A program made the position numbers and the translations under genes. This document shows positions 33,243 to 42,922 of a stretch of 64,000 nucleotides of DNA, one piece after another (the first letter of the stretch is position 1; each line of letters starts with the position of its first letter). The stretch is from Rhodococcus sp. B50 (GTDB taxonomy: Bacteria > Actinomycetota > Actinomycetes > Mycobacteriales > Mycobacteriaceae): the NCBI RefSeq assembly GCF_013602415.1, contig NZ_WPAG02000002.1:2235480-2299479 (forward strand), written 5' to 3'. Under the pieces are notes generated by a model that was not told the DNA's origin, ran no database searches, and was given only the letters and a program-made list of their open reading frames with translations.

Positions 33243-34274
33243 TCAGACGGCAGGAGCGCTGCGTTGGGCTTCGCGTCCGAGCGAATAGAGGGGACGTGCA
33301 TTGTCGGGAAGAGCGATCTCGCCGGCGGCGAGGCGGTGACGGAGATAGGTGAAACTCTGCGCGGTCTGCGCGAACAGATGTTCGCCGGCAGTCACTCCGC
33401 TGTATCGCGGTCCGTCGGCTTCGACGAACCTCTCCAGCGGTTCGACCCGGGTGCCGTAGTCGACATTGAAGAACAGCGGGAACGAGTAACGCTCCTGGGC
33501 AACCTTACGCACTCGATGTGACGTCGCTGTAAACACTCCGTTGGTCCAGATCTCCAGCAGGTCACCGATATTCAGAACGAAGGCGTCGTCGCGGTAGGGG
33601 ACGTCGATCCAGTCGCCGTCGGCGTTGACCACTTCGAGCCCCGGTGCGGTGGGCAGGAGCAGGGTGAACACCTCGTAGTCGGTGTGAGCGCCGATGCCGG
33701 GGCGGTCCGAAGCCGTGGGATCGAAGGGATAGTGGATCATGCGGAGCTGTGCCGGCGGCGTCGTCACGTACCGGTCGAACAGGTCGGCGGGTTCGCCGAG
33801 CGTTTCGGCGAATGCCCGCAGAAGTACACGCCCCAAGGCGAATACGGCCTCGTAGTACGCGCCGACCGGCTTCTCGAAGTCCGGCAGGTCGGGCCACTGG
33901 TTCGGGCCGAGGAGTGGGTTGCCTGCCAGGTACTCGGGATGATCGGCGGGGAGATCGATCGACAGGTCGAACGCTTCCTTGTGATCGGGAGTGGCACCGG
34001 CGAACACCTCCTCACCGGGCGGCACGTAGCCGCGGTGGTTCGAGGAATTCCCGATGTACACCGACATCTTCGCGTCTTCCGGCAGTGCGAAGAAGCGTTC
34101 CGCGGCATCATTCAATCCGCCGACGAGCGTGGGATCGACACCGTGGCCGACGATCTGTGCGAAGCCGACTTCCCGTGCGGCGCGCCCGAGTTCCGCCACG
34201 ACTGCGTCCCGTCCGGTCTCGTCACCGGAGACCAATGCGTGCACATCGATGACGGGGATGCTTGTGAACGTCAT
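33243..34274 (-). CDS. Isopenicillin-N-synthase-like Fe(II)/2-oxoglutarate oxygenase
   Basis: 343 residues. The N-terminal DIOX_N region (IPVIDVHALVSGD, REVGFAQIVGHGV) is followed by the double-stranded beta-helix with the iron ligands HTD (GAHTDYEVFTLL) and the His in ATSHRVRK. RYSFPLFF supplies the Arg-x-Ser for the co-substrate. The ATG at 34274 overlaps the upstream stop (ATGA), which fixes the start. It is cotranscribed with UAAP and KipA-KipI proteins, so it may hydroxylate a urea- or guanidine-bearing metabolite (inference). Confidence 0.9.
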   Translation of the reverse strand: MTFTSIPVIDVHALVSGDETGRDAVVAELGRAAREVGFAQIVGHGVDPTLVGGLNDAAERFFALPEDAKMSVYIGNSSNHRGYVPPGEEVFAGATPDHKEAFDLSIDLPADHPEYLAGNPLLGPNQWPDLPDFEKPVGAYYEAVFALGRVLLRAFAETLGEPADLFDRYVTTPPAQLRMIHYPFDPTASDRPGIGAHTDYEVFTLLLPTAPGLEVVNADGDWIDVPYRDDAFVLNIGDLLEIWTNGVFTATSHRVRKVAQERYSFPLFFNVDYGTRVEPLERFVEADGPRYSGVTAGEHLFAQTAQSFTYLRHRLAAGEIALPDNARPLYSLGREAQRSAPAV

Positions 34275-35038
34275 GTAGTACTCCTCTGGGTCGGGTCGAC
34301 GGAACACCACCGTCTCGTGGCGGGCGTTCCGTCGAATGCCGTGTCGCGGATGCGGATCTCGTCGCCGATGGTCGGGTCGAGCGCATCTCCGACACGGTAC
34401 GGAAGGGTCGACGCGGTGATGATCCACCGACTGTCGCGCACGTGCCCGACGGAGATCTCGCAGTCGACCAGTGCACGAGCCTCGGACAGCGTTGCCACCC
34501 CGTGGATCTGCTCGATGAGGGGCTCGGACCCGATCGTACGATCGCGCCCGCGTGCGAACGCGAAGGTGTCCCCCACGCGCACGAGCACTGCGGTTGTTCC
34601 GGTGTCGGGGTCCTCGAGCAGATGCTCCTCGACGTCCGGCGAGACGTCCACGATGCTCCAGTGTTCCGTGTAGTCCTCGAACACACCGTGTTCGACGAGC
34701 GTATCGGCATCGAGGACCGCGAGGCTGCCGGCGTCGGGCGTCGGCCCGAGCGGGTGGAACGACACGACGCGCTCCCACTCGACGTGGTCACCGCGGTCGA
34801 GCAACCGGCCCGCGAATCCGTCCTGCGTCGCGAGTGCCACGAGATCGTCGATGCCCATGTCCGTGAGGGTCGGTGCCGTGATCGTGGGCAGCGACGCAGG
34901 TCGCCTCAGGTCGCAGTACAGCCGCTCGCCCTGCAGCCAGGTGACGCGGGTGGTGGTGTCCGGTTCGGCGTCCGGCCGAGCCAACAGGGTTCGTTCGAAC
35001 CGGGTTCCCGTCACGCGGACACGTTCGGCGACCGTCAT
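34271..35038 (-). CDS. Unknown protein of the UAAP/KipA-KipI operon
   Basis: 255 residues, soluble and acidic, without a signal peptide or recognised motif. It is locked into the operon by ATGA overlaps at both ends, with the KipA-KipI gene before it and the oxygenase gene after it, so it very likely works with them. [20 protein letters not shown] and [20 protein letters not shown] are its most distinctive parts. I do not recognise a family. Confidence 0.8.
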   Translation of the reverse strand: MTVAERVRVTGTRFERTLLARPDAEPDTTTRVTWLQGERLYCDLRRPASLPTITAPTLTDMGIDDLVALATQDGFAGRLLDRGDHVEWERVVSFHPLGPTPDAGSLAVLDADTLVEHGVFEDYTEHWSIVDVSPDVEEHLLEDPDTGTTAVLVRVGDTFAFARGRDRTIGSEPLIEQIHGVATLSEARALVDCEISVGHVRDSRWIITASTLPYRVGDALDPTIGDEIRIRDTAFDGTPATRRWCSVDPTQRSTT

Positions 35039-37005
35039 GCGCCGTTCGCCTTCCAGCGTGCGCGCTCCTGGCCGAAGGCGACGGACTGCGTCGCCTGGAA
35101 GTCGGCGATCGACGTCGCATTGTCGGCGAGGAACTTCCGGTGATCGGCCAGCGAGAAGGTGCCGTCGGTGATCTCCACTCCCCCACCGCGACCCGCAGCG
35201 AGATCCGCTCGCAGGTCGAGCAGTTCGTCGGGGTCGACGGGGTACCACGAGATGCGGTCGAAGAAGCGCAGCAGCCAGGGGGTGCCGTCCTCGAACGGGC
35301 CGGCCGACTGCGGGTGCCGGTGGTTCCACACCTGCGTGGTGCGGCCGACGAACTGGTAACCGCCGGGGCCCTCCATGCCGTAGATGCACAGGTAGGCACC
35401 ACCGATGCCCACGGCGTTCTCAGGGGTCCAGGTACGGGCCGGGTTGTACTTGGTGGTGACGAGGCGGTGCCGCGGATCGAGCGGCGTCGCGACCGGCGCG
35501 CCGAGGTAGACGTCGCCGAGTCCGAGGACCATGTAGTCGGCGGCGAAGACCGTGTCGAACACGTCGGCGACGGTGCCGAGGCCGTTCATGCGGCGGATGA
35601 ACTCGATGTTCCACGGGCACCACGGGGCGTCGGAACGCACGCCGTGCACGTAGCGCTGGATCGCCTCGCGGGTCGCCGGATCGTCCCAGGACAGCGGGAG
35701 TCGCACCTGACGGCTCGGAACCTCGAGTTCGTCGCTGTCGCCGATAGTGTCCTCGACCTCGCCGAGCAGACTCAGCAGACCCGGCACGGGCAGGACGTCC
35801 GGATCGACCTTGACCTGCAACGACCGGATGCCCGGTGTGAGTTCGAGCAGACCCGTGGGACGCTCCGCTTCGAGGCGCTGGTGCAGCGCGTGCACGCGGG
35901 CCCGCAGCGCCAGATCGAGGGTCATATCGCCGTATTCGACGAGGACGTTGTCGTCGCCGCTGCGCCGGTAGGTGACGGCGGTGTGGCCGTCGCGGCGGGC
36001 CAGGACGCCGTCGTCTCCGTCGCCACCACCCGAGACGACGAGCGACAGTCCGGCACGGCGGCCGGGGCCGAGTTCGCGACGGGACGCACTGTGCTGCGAG
36101 CGCACAGGAACGAAGCGGACGGTGTTGCCGGGGGCGAGTTGGCCGAGTTTCCAGCGGTCGGCGGCCACGACGGTCACCGGGCACACGAACCCGCCCAGAC
36201 TGGGTCCGTCGGGACCGAGCAGGATCGGGGTGTCGCCGGTGAAGTCGAGTGCGCCGACGGAGTAGGCGTTGTCGTGGATGTTCGACGGGTGCAGACCCGC
36301 TTCGCCGCCGTCGGTGCGCGCCCATTCGGGCTTGGGGCCGATGAGCCGCACGCCCGTGCGGTCGGAGTTGAAGTGCACCTCGTAGTCGGTGGCATAGAGG
36401 GTGTCGATGTCGGCGCGGGTGAAGAATTCCGGTGCGCCGTGCGGTCCTTCGGTGACCGCGATCTCCCAGTGCGTGCTCAGTGCGGGCACGTGCTCGGACG
36501 GGACCGGCACGCTGACGGCGGAGGCGTTCTCCCCGACGACGAGGACGTCACCCTCGCGCAGCGTGCGACCTTCGTGGCCACCGAACGTTCCGAGGGTGAA
36601 GGTGGATGCGCTGCCGAGGAATTCGGGGACGTCGAGGCCGCCGCGGACGAGAATGTAGACGCGCAGTCCGGGGCCGGGGACGGCTCCGATGTCGAGCAGA
36701 CCGCCGGCGGGAATGGTGACGGGTCGCCACTGCGGAACGGCGACTCCGTCGACGCGCACGGTGACAGGTGCACCCGTCACACACACCTCGGTCTCCTCCG
36801 TGAACCGCAGAGCGGGGCCGGCCATCGTGGTCTCGAGGCCCGGCGCGCCCTCGTCGTTGCCGAGGGCGGCGTTGCCGAGGCGGAACGACAGGTCGTCCAT
36901 CGGACCGGAGGGCGGCACACCGATCTGCCAGTATCCGGTGCGTCCGGGATAGTCCTGGACGGTGGTGAGCATTCCGGGACGTTCGACGGCGATCTTGGTG
37001 GTCAT
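35035..37005 (-). CDS. KipA-KipI (AHS2-AHS1) fusion, carboxyltransferase part of urea carboxylase
   Basis: 656 residues. The N-terminal about 300 residues are AHS2/KipA-like ([20 protein letters not shown], then [15 protein letters not shown]). Residues about 375-570 are AHS1/KipI-like ([58 protein letters not shown]). The tail ([19 protein letters not shown]) follows urea carboxylase up to the point where the biotin carrier would begin. Biotin carboxylase and biotin-carrier domains are absent and not encoded nearby, so it is not a complete carboxylase. 5-oxoprolinase-like PxpBC activity or an ATP-dependent hydrolase are alternatives. Confidence 0.9.
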   Translation of the reverse strand: MTTKIAVERPGMLTTVQDYPGRTGYWQIGVPPSGPMDDLSFRLGNAALGNDEGAPGLETTMAGPALRFTEETEVCVTGAPVTVRVDGVAVPQWRPVTIPAGGLLDIGAVPGPGLRVYILVRGGLDVPEFLGSASTFTLGTFGGHEGRTLREGDVLVVGENASAVSVPVPSEHVPALSTHWEIAVTEGPHGAPEFFTRADIDTLYATDYEVHFNSDRTGVRLIGPKPEWARTDGGEAGLHPSNIHDNAYSVGALDFTGDTPILLGPDGPSLGGFVCPVTVVAADRWKLGQLAPGNTVRFVPVRSQHSASRRELGPGRRAGLSLVVSGGGDGDDGVLARRDGHTAVTYRRSGDDNVLVEYGDMTLDLALRARVHALHQRLEAERPTGLLELTPGIRSLQVKVDPDVLPVPGLLSLLGEVEDTIGDSDELEVPSRQVRLPLSWDDPATREAIQRYVHGVRSDAPWCPWNIEFIRRMNGLGTVADVFDTVFAADYMVLGLGDVYLGAPVATPLDPRHRLVTTKYNPARTWTPENAVGIGGAYLCIYGMEGPGGYQFVGRTTQVWNHRHPQSAGPFEDGTPWLLRFFDRISWYPVDPDELLDLRADLAAGRGGGVEITDGTFSLADHRKFLADNATSIADFQATQSVAFGQERARWKANGA

Positions 37006-37012
37006 GGCTACC

Positions 37013-37663
37013 TCATTCCCCGCGAGTGACGATCATGCGGACCGGCGTGGGGTCGAAGCCGTTGCACGGATTGTTGATCTGGGGGCAGTTCGAGACGAGG
37101 ACGAGCACGTCGCGCTCGGCGCGGATCGCGAGTCGCTTGCCGGGAGCAGACAGGCCGTCGACGATGCCGAGGGTGCCGTCGGCCTCGACCGGCACATTCA
37201 TGAAGAAATTGATGTTGGAGACCAGGTCGCGCTTGCCGAGTCCCCACTTGGCGCCTTCGATGAGGAAGTTCTCGACGCAGGCGTGCTGGTGCTTGGTGTG
37301 GTGGCCGTAGCGGAGGGTGTTGGACTCCTGCGAGCAGGCTCCGCCGACGGTGTCGTGGTTGCCCACTTCGTCGGCGACGAGCGTCATCAGCGGCACACCG
37401 TCGGCGTCGCGCAGGACCGATCCGGTGGACAGGAAGAGGTTCTGCTGGGCCGCGACGGTGGCGGCGGCGCTGTAGCGGCGGGTGTGGTCGGCGGCGTCGT
37501 AGACGAGGGTGTCGACGGCCTGGTTGCCGTGCAGGTCGATGATGGTGAGGACGTCGCCCGCGGCGACGACAGCGGACCACGGGCCGCGGAGTCCGACGAT
37601 CTCGTCGAGGACGACGTCGCCGGGGACGAGAGCGAGTTCTGCGGTGTCTGCGGTGATGGTCAT
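37013..37663 (-). CDS. Urea-carboxylase-associated protein 1 (DUF1989)
   Basis: 216 residues with the DUF1989 pattern [17 protein letters not shown], then [20 protein letters not shown], then [11 protein letters not shown]. Members of this pair have been shown to act as carboxyguanidine deiminase subunits (CgdA/CgdB) with guanidine carboxylase. The His/Cys-rich segment probably binds a metal. It overlaps the upstream UAAP2 gene by four bases and lies seven bases before the KipA-KipI gene. Confidence 0.88.
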   Translation of the reverse strand: MTITADTAELALVPGDVVLDEIVGLRGPWSAVVAAGDVLTIIDLHGNQAVDTLVYDAADHTRRYSAAATVAAQQNLFLSTGSVLRDADGVPLMTLVADEVGNHDTVGGACSQESNTLRYGHHTKHQHACVENFLIEGAKWGLGKRDLVSNINFFMNVPVEADGTLGIVDGLSAPGKRLAIRAERDVLVLVSNCPQINNPCNGFDPTPVRMIVTRGE

Positions 37664-38508
37664 CGGCGGATCTCCGTTTCGGACGTGGCGGCGGCCCAGG
37701 CGTCGTCGGTGTTGAGCACGGCGCGCTGGTACTCGGGGTCGGTGTTCGGCAGCGAGTTCAGTTCTCCGGGTGCTCGCCAGGCGAGGACTTCGAGGCTGCC
37801 GGTGATGAACTCGGAGTTCGGGTCGAGCGGATGTGCGGTGTTGGCGATCAATGCGATGACCGGCAGGTGGATCAGCAGGTCGACAGCGGCACCGGGGCCG
37901 GCGTTGCCGGTACTGACGAGGCCTCCGTCCTCCTCGACGCGGACACCGTGGAAGAAGGACAGCGAGGGCGGCAGGTCGCGCGGTTGCAGGTCGTGTTTGG
38001 CGGCGGCAACCGTGAACAGTTCGCGACCGGCAGGGGAACTCGAATGTAGCGATCCCTCACCGTATTTCGCGGTGTTCCCTGTGAGGTGCGTCGTGCCGCA
38101 CAGCGCGTCGTGACGACCGGACGTGTCGGCGACGATCGTGGCGAGGACGCGACCCTGATCGGAGAGCAGGGGGTGCCCGACACCGAGATAGGCCTGCCAC
38201 GGGACCTTCACCGTGTCGGCGACGTTGAGTCGCTCGTGCGGGGCGTCGGCACGGAACAGCAGGATGTGGGCGCAGGCCGTGCCGTGGACGTCCCGCAGGC
38301 GAAGCCGGGTGCCGCGGGCGAGGACCTTGCTGGTGTAGCGGCCACCGGGAACGGTCTCGGCCCAGGTCATCGACGCCGCGCGACCACTGGGCGGAGCCGG
38401 CCACGAGGATGCCGGGACGATCGGCATCGCGTCGGTGACGGTTCCTGCCTGCGCTCGGGCATGGGCACGAGCAGCGTGCGTGGTGGCGGTCGCGAGGGTC
38501 TCGGTCAT
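37660..38508 (-). CDS. Urea-carboxylase-associated protein 2 (DUF1989)
   Basis: 282 residues, paralogue and presumed partner of UAAP1: VHGTACAHILLFRADAPHER, SGRHDALCGTTH, then SLSFFHGVRVEEDGG. It is the first gene of the minus-strand operon. The ATG at 38508 is chosen because an earlier in-frame ATG would run over the operator palindrome. Probably a subunit of a heteromeric deiminase (family knowledge). Expression is probably controlled by the divergent TetR protein. Confidence 0.88.
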   Translation of the reverse strand: MTETLATATTHAARAHARAQAGTVTDAMPIVPASSWPAPPSGRAASMTWAETVPGGRYTSKVLARGTRLRLRDVHGTACAHILLFRADAPHERLNVADTVKVPWQAYLGVGHPLLSDQGRVLATIVADTSGRHDALCGTTHLTGNTAKYGEGSLHSSSPAGRELFTVAAAKHDLQPRDLPPSLSFFHGVRVEEDGGLVSTGNAGPGAAVDLLIHLPVIALIANTAHPLDPNSEFITGSLEVLAWRAPGELNSLPNTDPEYQRAVLNTDDAWAAATSETEIRR

Positions 38509-38532
38509 GGCGCTCCGATCGGCGGTCCGGGG

Positions 38533-38552
38533 AAACTGTCGATCGACAGTTT
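38533..38552. promoter_or_regulatory. Palindromic operator, probable TetR binding site
   Basis: AAACTGTCGATCGACAGTTT is a perfect 20-bp palindrome in the divergent region between the UAAP2 operon and the TetR gene, 25 bases upstream of the UAAP2 start. Confidence 0.8.
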
Positions 38553-38682
38553 TCCGATCGCGCATCTTCGGGGAATGTCCACGGCGTAACGAGTCCGTGA
38601 CGTGTGTTTCATCCGTGTGACGAAATCTTCACGAGCGAAGACCGTCGTGCTGCACCGACTTTCGTCGTGTCAGAGTGGAGAG

Positions 38683-39369
38683 GTGACCCATGCAGGACCA
38701 GGACGTCCCCGCCTTCACGCGCCGCGCCGACCCGGACCGACCGCGCGTGCCGAGATCCTCGACGCCGCAGCAGAACTGTTCACCACCCGCGGGTTCTCCC
38801 CCACCTCGACACGGTCGATCGCCGAGGCCGTCGGGATCCGGCAGGCGTCGCTGTACAACCACTTCGCGACGAAGAACGACATCCTCGTCGCCTTGCTCGA
38901 AGACACCGTCGAACCGACCCTGGACTTCGACGACGACCTCGACGACACACTGCCGCCCGAGGTGCGCCTGTGCGCACTCGCCTGGTTCGACACTGCCCAA
39001 TTGTCCGCCGGCAGATGGAATCTCGGCGCCCTGTACCACCTTCCGGAGATTCGCACCGAGCCGTTCGATCGTTTCCGGGACGAGCGCCGGCAATTGATGG
39101 AGCGTTACCGGTCTCTCGCGGCGCGGATCGTCGGCGACGGCGATCCCCGCACCCACCTGCCGTTCCGGATCGTCGAATCGGTCATCGGGATCCGCGCCGA
39201 CAACGGCGATATCGACGCCGGACTACCCGAAGCGCTGGCGACGGCGTCGCTGACCGTTCTCGGGATCAGCGACGTTGCGGCAGTGACGAGCGCTGCTCGG
39301 GCACTCGTGGTGGGGGTTCCCGACGGTCTCCTGGGATCGATGAATCCACCGTCTCCGCCACACTCGTGA
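38683..39369 (+). CDS. TetR family transcriptional regulator
   Basis: About 228 residues from the GTG. The helix-turn-helix is at about residues 18-65 (RAEILDAAAELFTTRGFSPT, then SIAEAVGIRQASLYNHFATK), followed by a helical ligand-binding domain. It is divergent from the UAAP/oxygenase/symporter operon with a perfect palindrome between them, so it probably represses that operon. The start is uncertain because GGAG lies only a few bases before the GTG. The last about 100 bases overlap the convergent monooxygenase gene. Confidence 0.88.
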   Translation: MTHAGPGRPRLHAPRRPGPTARAEILDAAAELFTTRGFSPTSTRSIAEAVGIRQASLYNHFATKNDILVALLEDTVEPTLDFDDDLDDTLPPEVRLCALAWFDTAQLSAGRWNLGALYHLPEIRTEPFDRFRDERRQLMERYRSLAARIVGDGDPRTHLPFRIVESVIGIRADNGDIDAGLPEALATASLTVLGISDVAAVTSAARALVVGVPDGLLGSMNPPSPPHS

Positions 39370-40837
39370 AGCGCAGTGCGGGTTCGTCCACCGGATCGCG
39401 GCGCAGGCGTTTACGGTCGAGATAATAGTTCTGCTCCATCGACCACGGGCCGTCCGCTCCGGAGGTGGGGAACACATCGGCCGATCGCCGCAGATAGTTC
39501 GAGGTGAGGTCCCAGAACGGTCCTCCGCCGACGGTCGGGTCGTCGCAGACCGGGGTGACGACGTCGTAACCGCGGCTGTCCATGTGGTCGAGCAGCCGGC
39601 ACAGGTAGTGGCCGGTGAGGTCGACCTTCAGCGTCCACGAGTAGTTGGCGTAGCCGAACGCGAAAACGAAGTTGGGTATGCCGGTGAGCATCGACGCCTT
39701 GTAGGTGATGCACTCGTGCCAGTCGACGGGAACGCCGTCGACGTCGAGTGCGACCCGACCGAACGGCACCATGTTGAGGCCGGTCGCGGTGACGATGATG
39801 TCGGCCTCGAGTTCGCGACCGGACTCGAGGGCGATCCCCGTCGGCGTGAACCGGACGATCCGGTCGGTGACCACCGATGCATCTCCGTCGGCGATCGCAT
39901 GGAAGAGATCGCTGTCGGTCGCGACGCACAGGCGTTGGTCCCACGGGTCGTAGGACGGGTTGAAGTGCACGTCGACGGGATAGTCGTCGGGCAGCACGCT
40001 CGTCATCCTGTGACGCAGAAGCCGGCGGAAGACGTTCGGTGCCCGCCGGCTCGTCCGGTACATCTCATGCAGCAGACGGATACTCAGGGAGCGGATCACG
40101 CGGTCGGCCGCCGGTGTCGGGAGTGCACGTCGCAGTGCGTTGGCGACCTTGTTCTCCTTCGGCCACCCCAGGACGTAGGACGGAGAGCGCTGCAGCATCG
40201 TCACGTGCTCGGCGACACCGGCCAGCCCCGGGATGAGCGTCACTGCGGTGGCACCGCTGCCGATGACGACGACCCGTTTCCCGGAACAGTCGAGATCCTC
40301 GGGCCAGTGCTGGGGGTGGACGATCGTGCCGCGGAAGTCGTCGCTGCCGTCGAACTCGGGGCTGTACCCCTCGTCGTAGTCGTAGTAACCGGTCGCGGAA
40401 AAGAAGAACCTGCAGGTCACCGAAAACGTGGTGTCGTCACTCACGCGTAGCAGGGTGACCGTCCACCTTCCGGTCTCGGACGAGAACGACGCGTCGACGA
40501 CGCGGTGCCCGAAATGCAGGTACGGGGCGAGTCTGTGTTCGTCCACCGTCTCGTGCAGGTAACCGAGGATCTCGCTGCCCCCGGCGTACGCGTGCTTCTT
40601 CCGCCACGGCTTGAACTCGTACCCGAGGGTGTGCAGATCGGAATCGGATCGAACGCCCGGATATCGGAACAGATCCCACGTGCCGCCGAGCGCGTCGCGC
40701 GCCTCGACGATCGCGAAGGTCGTCGAAGGTCGTTTCGTCTTCAGGTGGTAGGCCGTGCCGATACCGGAGATACCGGCGCCGACGATCAGGACATCCACCT
40801 CGGCGGGCACGCTCCCGCCGGGTTCGATTCCGGTCAT
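39266..40837 (-). CDS. Baeyer-Villiger-type flavin monooxygenase
   Basis: 523 residues. The FAD-binding motif GAGISG is at residue 20, the exact BVMO fingerprint FxGxxxHxxxWP is present as FRGTIVHPQHWP, and the NADPH motif is VVIGSGATAVTLIP. It would insert oxygen next to a ketone to give an ester or lactone, or oxidise a sulfide. The C-terminal 35 residues (DSSIPGDRREPP onward) run antisense over the 3' end of the TetR gene and look unconserved, so the true functional core may end earlier. Not in an operon. Confidence 0.92.
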   Translation of the reverse strand: MTGIEPGGSVPAEVDVLIVGAGISGIGTAYHLKTKRPSTTFAIVEARDALGGTWDLFRYPGVRSDSDLHTLGYEFKPWRKKHAYAGGSEILGYLHETVDEHRLAPYLHFGHRVVDASFSSETGRWTVTLLRVSDDTTFSVTCRFFFSATGYYDYDEGYSPEFDGSDDFRGTIVHPQHWPEDLDCSGKRVVVIGSGATAVTLIPGLAGVAEHVTMLQRSPSYVLGWPKENKVANALRRALPTPAADRVIRSLSIRLLHEMYRTSRRAPNVFRRLLRHRMTSVLPDDYPVDVHFNPSYDPWDQRLCVATDSDLFHAIADGDASVVTDRIVRFTPTGIALESGRELEADIIVTATGLNMVPFGRVALDVDGVPVDWHECITYKASMLTGIPNFVFAFGYANYSWTLKVDLTGHYLCRLLDHMDSRGYDVVTPVCDDPTVGGGPFWDLTSNYLRRSADVFPTSGADGPWSMEQNYYLDRKRLRRDPVDEPALRFTSVAETVDSSIPGDRREPPPRVPEQRSSLPQRR

Positions 40838-40895
40838 GTTCGTTCGGCTCCGTCCCTCGGCGGGTGCGTTCGATCGGCGGTTCTACACGTGTCGA

Positions 40896-42644
40896 TCACT
40901 CACGCGGAAGGTCGCCCGGCGTGCGGTCGGCGCCCTCGAGCACATTCACCTCGTGCTTGTCGCTGCCCGGGCCCACGTGGGCCTCGGCGCGCATCCGCTC
41001 GACCATGTCGGGATAGTGCAGCTCGAAGGCCGGACGCTCCGACCTGATCCGCGGCAACTCGTAGAAGTTGTGCCGCGGCGGCGGACAGGTCGTCGCCCAC
41101 TCGAGCGAGTTGCCGTAACCCCACGGGTCGTCGACCGTGACGACCTGGCCGTAGCGGTAGCTCTTGAAGACGTTCCACACGAACGGCAACGTCGACGCCC
41201 CCACGATGAAGGCACCGATGGTGGAGATCGTGTTCAGCGTGGTGAACCCGTCGGACGGCAGATAGTCGGCGTAGCGACGCGGCATGCCCTCGTTACCGAG
41301 CCAGTGCTGCACCAGGAAGGTGGTGTGGAAGCCGATGAAGGTCAGCCAGAAGTGCCAACGACCCAGGCGTTCGTCCATCAACCTGCCGGTCATCTTCGGG
41401 AACCAGAAGTAGATGCCGGCGTAGGTCGCGAACACGATGGTGCCGAAGAGCACGTAGTGGAAGTGCGCCACCACGAAGTACGAGTCGTGCAGGTGGAAGT
41501 CGAGCGGCGGGCTCGCGAGGATGACACCGGTCAGACCACCGAAGAGGAAGGTGACGATGAAGCCGACGGCGAAGAGCATCGGTGTCTCGAAGGTGATCTG
41601 GCCCTTCCACATCGTGCCGATCCAGTTGAAGAACTTCACACCGGTCGGCACGGCGATCAGGAAGGTCATGAACGAGAAGTAGGGCAGCAGCACCGCGCCG
41701 GTGGCGTACATGTGGTGCGCCCACACCGCGATCGACAACGCCGCGATCGCGATGGTCGCGTAGACCAGGCCGCTGTATCCGAAGATCGGCTTGCGGGAGA
41801 AGACCGGGAAGATCTCCGAGACGATGCCGAAGAACGGCAGCGCGACGACGTACACCTCGGGGTGACCGAAGAACCAGAACAAATGTTGGTAGAGGAGCAC
41901 GCCGCCGGTGGCGGGATCGTAGATGTTGCCACCGATCACGCGGTCGACGAAAGCCCCCATGAACGCCGCGGCGAGGAGGGGGAAGACGAGGAGTACGAGG
42001 ATCATCGTGATGAAGATGTTCCACGTGAAGATGGGCATCCGGAACATGGTCATGCCCGGTGCGCGCATACAGACCACGGTGGTGATCATGTTGACGCCAC
42101 CGAGGATGGTGCCCAGACCCATCACCGCCAGACCCAGGAACCACAGGTTTCCACCGATACCGGGGGCATGGATCTCGTCGGCGAGCGGCATGTAGGACGT
42201 CCAACCGAAGTCGGCGGCACCGCCCGGGGTGATGAATCCGAACGCCACGGTGAGCGCGCCGAAGAGGAACAGCCAGTAGCTGAAGGCGTTCAGTCGCGGG
42301 AAGGCGACGTCGGGAGCGCCGATCTGCAGCGGCAGGATGTAGTTCGCGAAACCGAAGACGACCGGCGTCGCGTACATCAGCAGCATGATGCCGCCGTGGT
42401 TGGTGAACAGCTGGTTGTACTGCTCGTTGGACAGGAACTGCAAACCGGGCACCGCGAGCTCCGCGCGCATCAGCAGGGCGAGCAGACCACCGAACAGGAA
42501 GAACGCGAACGAGGTGAAGATGTACATCAGCCCGAGCGTCTTCGGGTCCGTGGTGGTGATCAGGTCATGGATGACCGCCCCCTTGGACTTCGCTCGCGGC
42601 GGATAGGGCCGCGTGGGCTTGACGGGAGCGACAACCGCGTTCAT
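40896..42644 (-). CDS. ctaD: Cytochrome c oxidase subunit I (aa3 type)
   Basis: 582 residues with 12 transmembrane helices, the heme-copper catalytic subunit of the terminal oxidase in the inner membrane. Heme/CuB ligands and proton-channel residues lie in [37 protein letters not shown] and [16 protein letters not shown]. It stands alone, without ctaC or ctaE beside it, as is usual in mycolate actinobacteria where ctaD is unlinked. Whether it is the only copy in the genome is unknown. Confidence 0.97.
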   Translation of the reverse strand: MNAVVAPVKPTRPYPPRAKSKGAVIHDLITTTDPKTLGLMYIFTSFAFFLFGGLLALLMRAELAVPGLQFLSNEQYNQLFTNHGGIMLLMYATPVVFGFANYILPLQIGAPDVAFPRLNAFSYWLFLFGALTVAFGFITPGGAADFGWTSYMPLADEIHAPGIGGNLWFLGLAVMGLGTILGGVNMITTVVCMRAPGMTMFRMPIFTWNIFITMILVLLVFPLLAAAFMGAFVDRVIGGNIYDPATGGVLLYQHLFWFFGHPEVYVVALPFFGIVSEIFPVFSRKPIFGYSGLVYATIAIAALSIAVWAHHMYATGAVLLPYFSFMTFLIAVPTGVKFFNWIGTMWKGQITFETPMLFAVGFIVTFLFGGLTGVILASPPLDFHLHDSYFVVAHFHYVLFGTIVFATYAGIYFWFPKMTGRLMDERLGRWHFWLTFIGFHTTFLVQHWLGNEGMPRRYADYLPSDGFTTLNTISTIGAFIVGASTLPFVWNVFKSYRYGQVVTVDDPWGYGNSLEWATTCPPPRHNFYELPRIRSERPAFELHYPDMVERMRAEAHVGPGSDKHEVNVLEGADRTPGDLPRE

Positions 42645-42828
42645 CGGGCCTCCTCGAGCCGCCGTGCGGCGGCAACGGTGCGGCGCGGACGGGATCGACG
42701 CGCGCGACGATCACCACCCGCGATGCTGCAGGTGCACCCAGAGTATGCGTTCCGTCACACCCACGCACCGGGTTCGCGGACCGAATTGCGACTCGACATC
42801 GACATGGGAAAAGACCATCGGAATCCCT

Positions 42829-42838
42829 CGTGTACACG
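42829..42838. promoter_or_regulatory. Palindrome in ctaD / monooxygenase divergent region
   Basis: CGTGTACACG, flanked by TCCCT and GAAGGGA, gives an imperfect 22-base dyad about 85 bases upstream of the flavin monooxygenase start. A possible operator, not tied to a known regulator. The rest of the 278-base intergenic region shows no gene. Confidence 0.35.
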
Positions 42839-42922
42839 GAAGGGAACGTGTTCTACATTGTGACCGTCGTCACTGCCGGTGCGTGCTGGACCGCACCGGC
42901 GCCACAGCGTCGAAGGGACACC

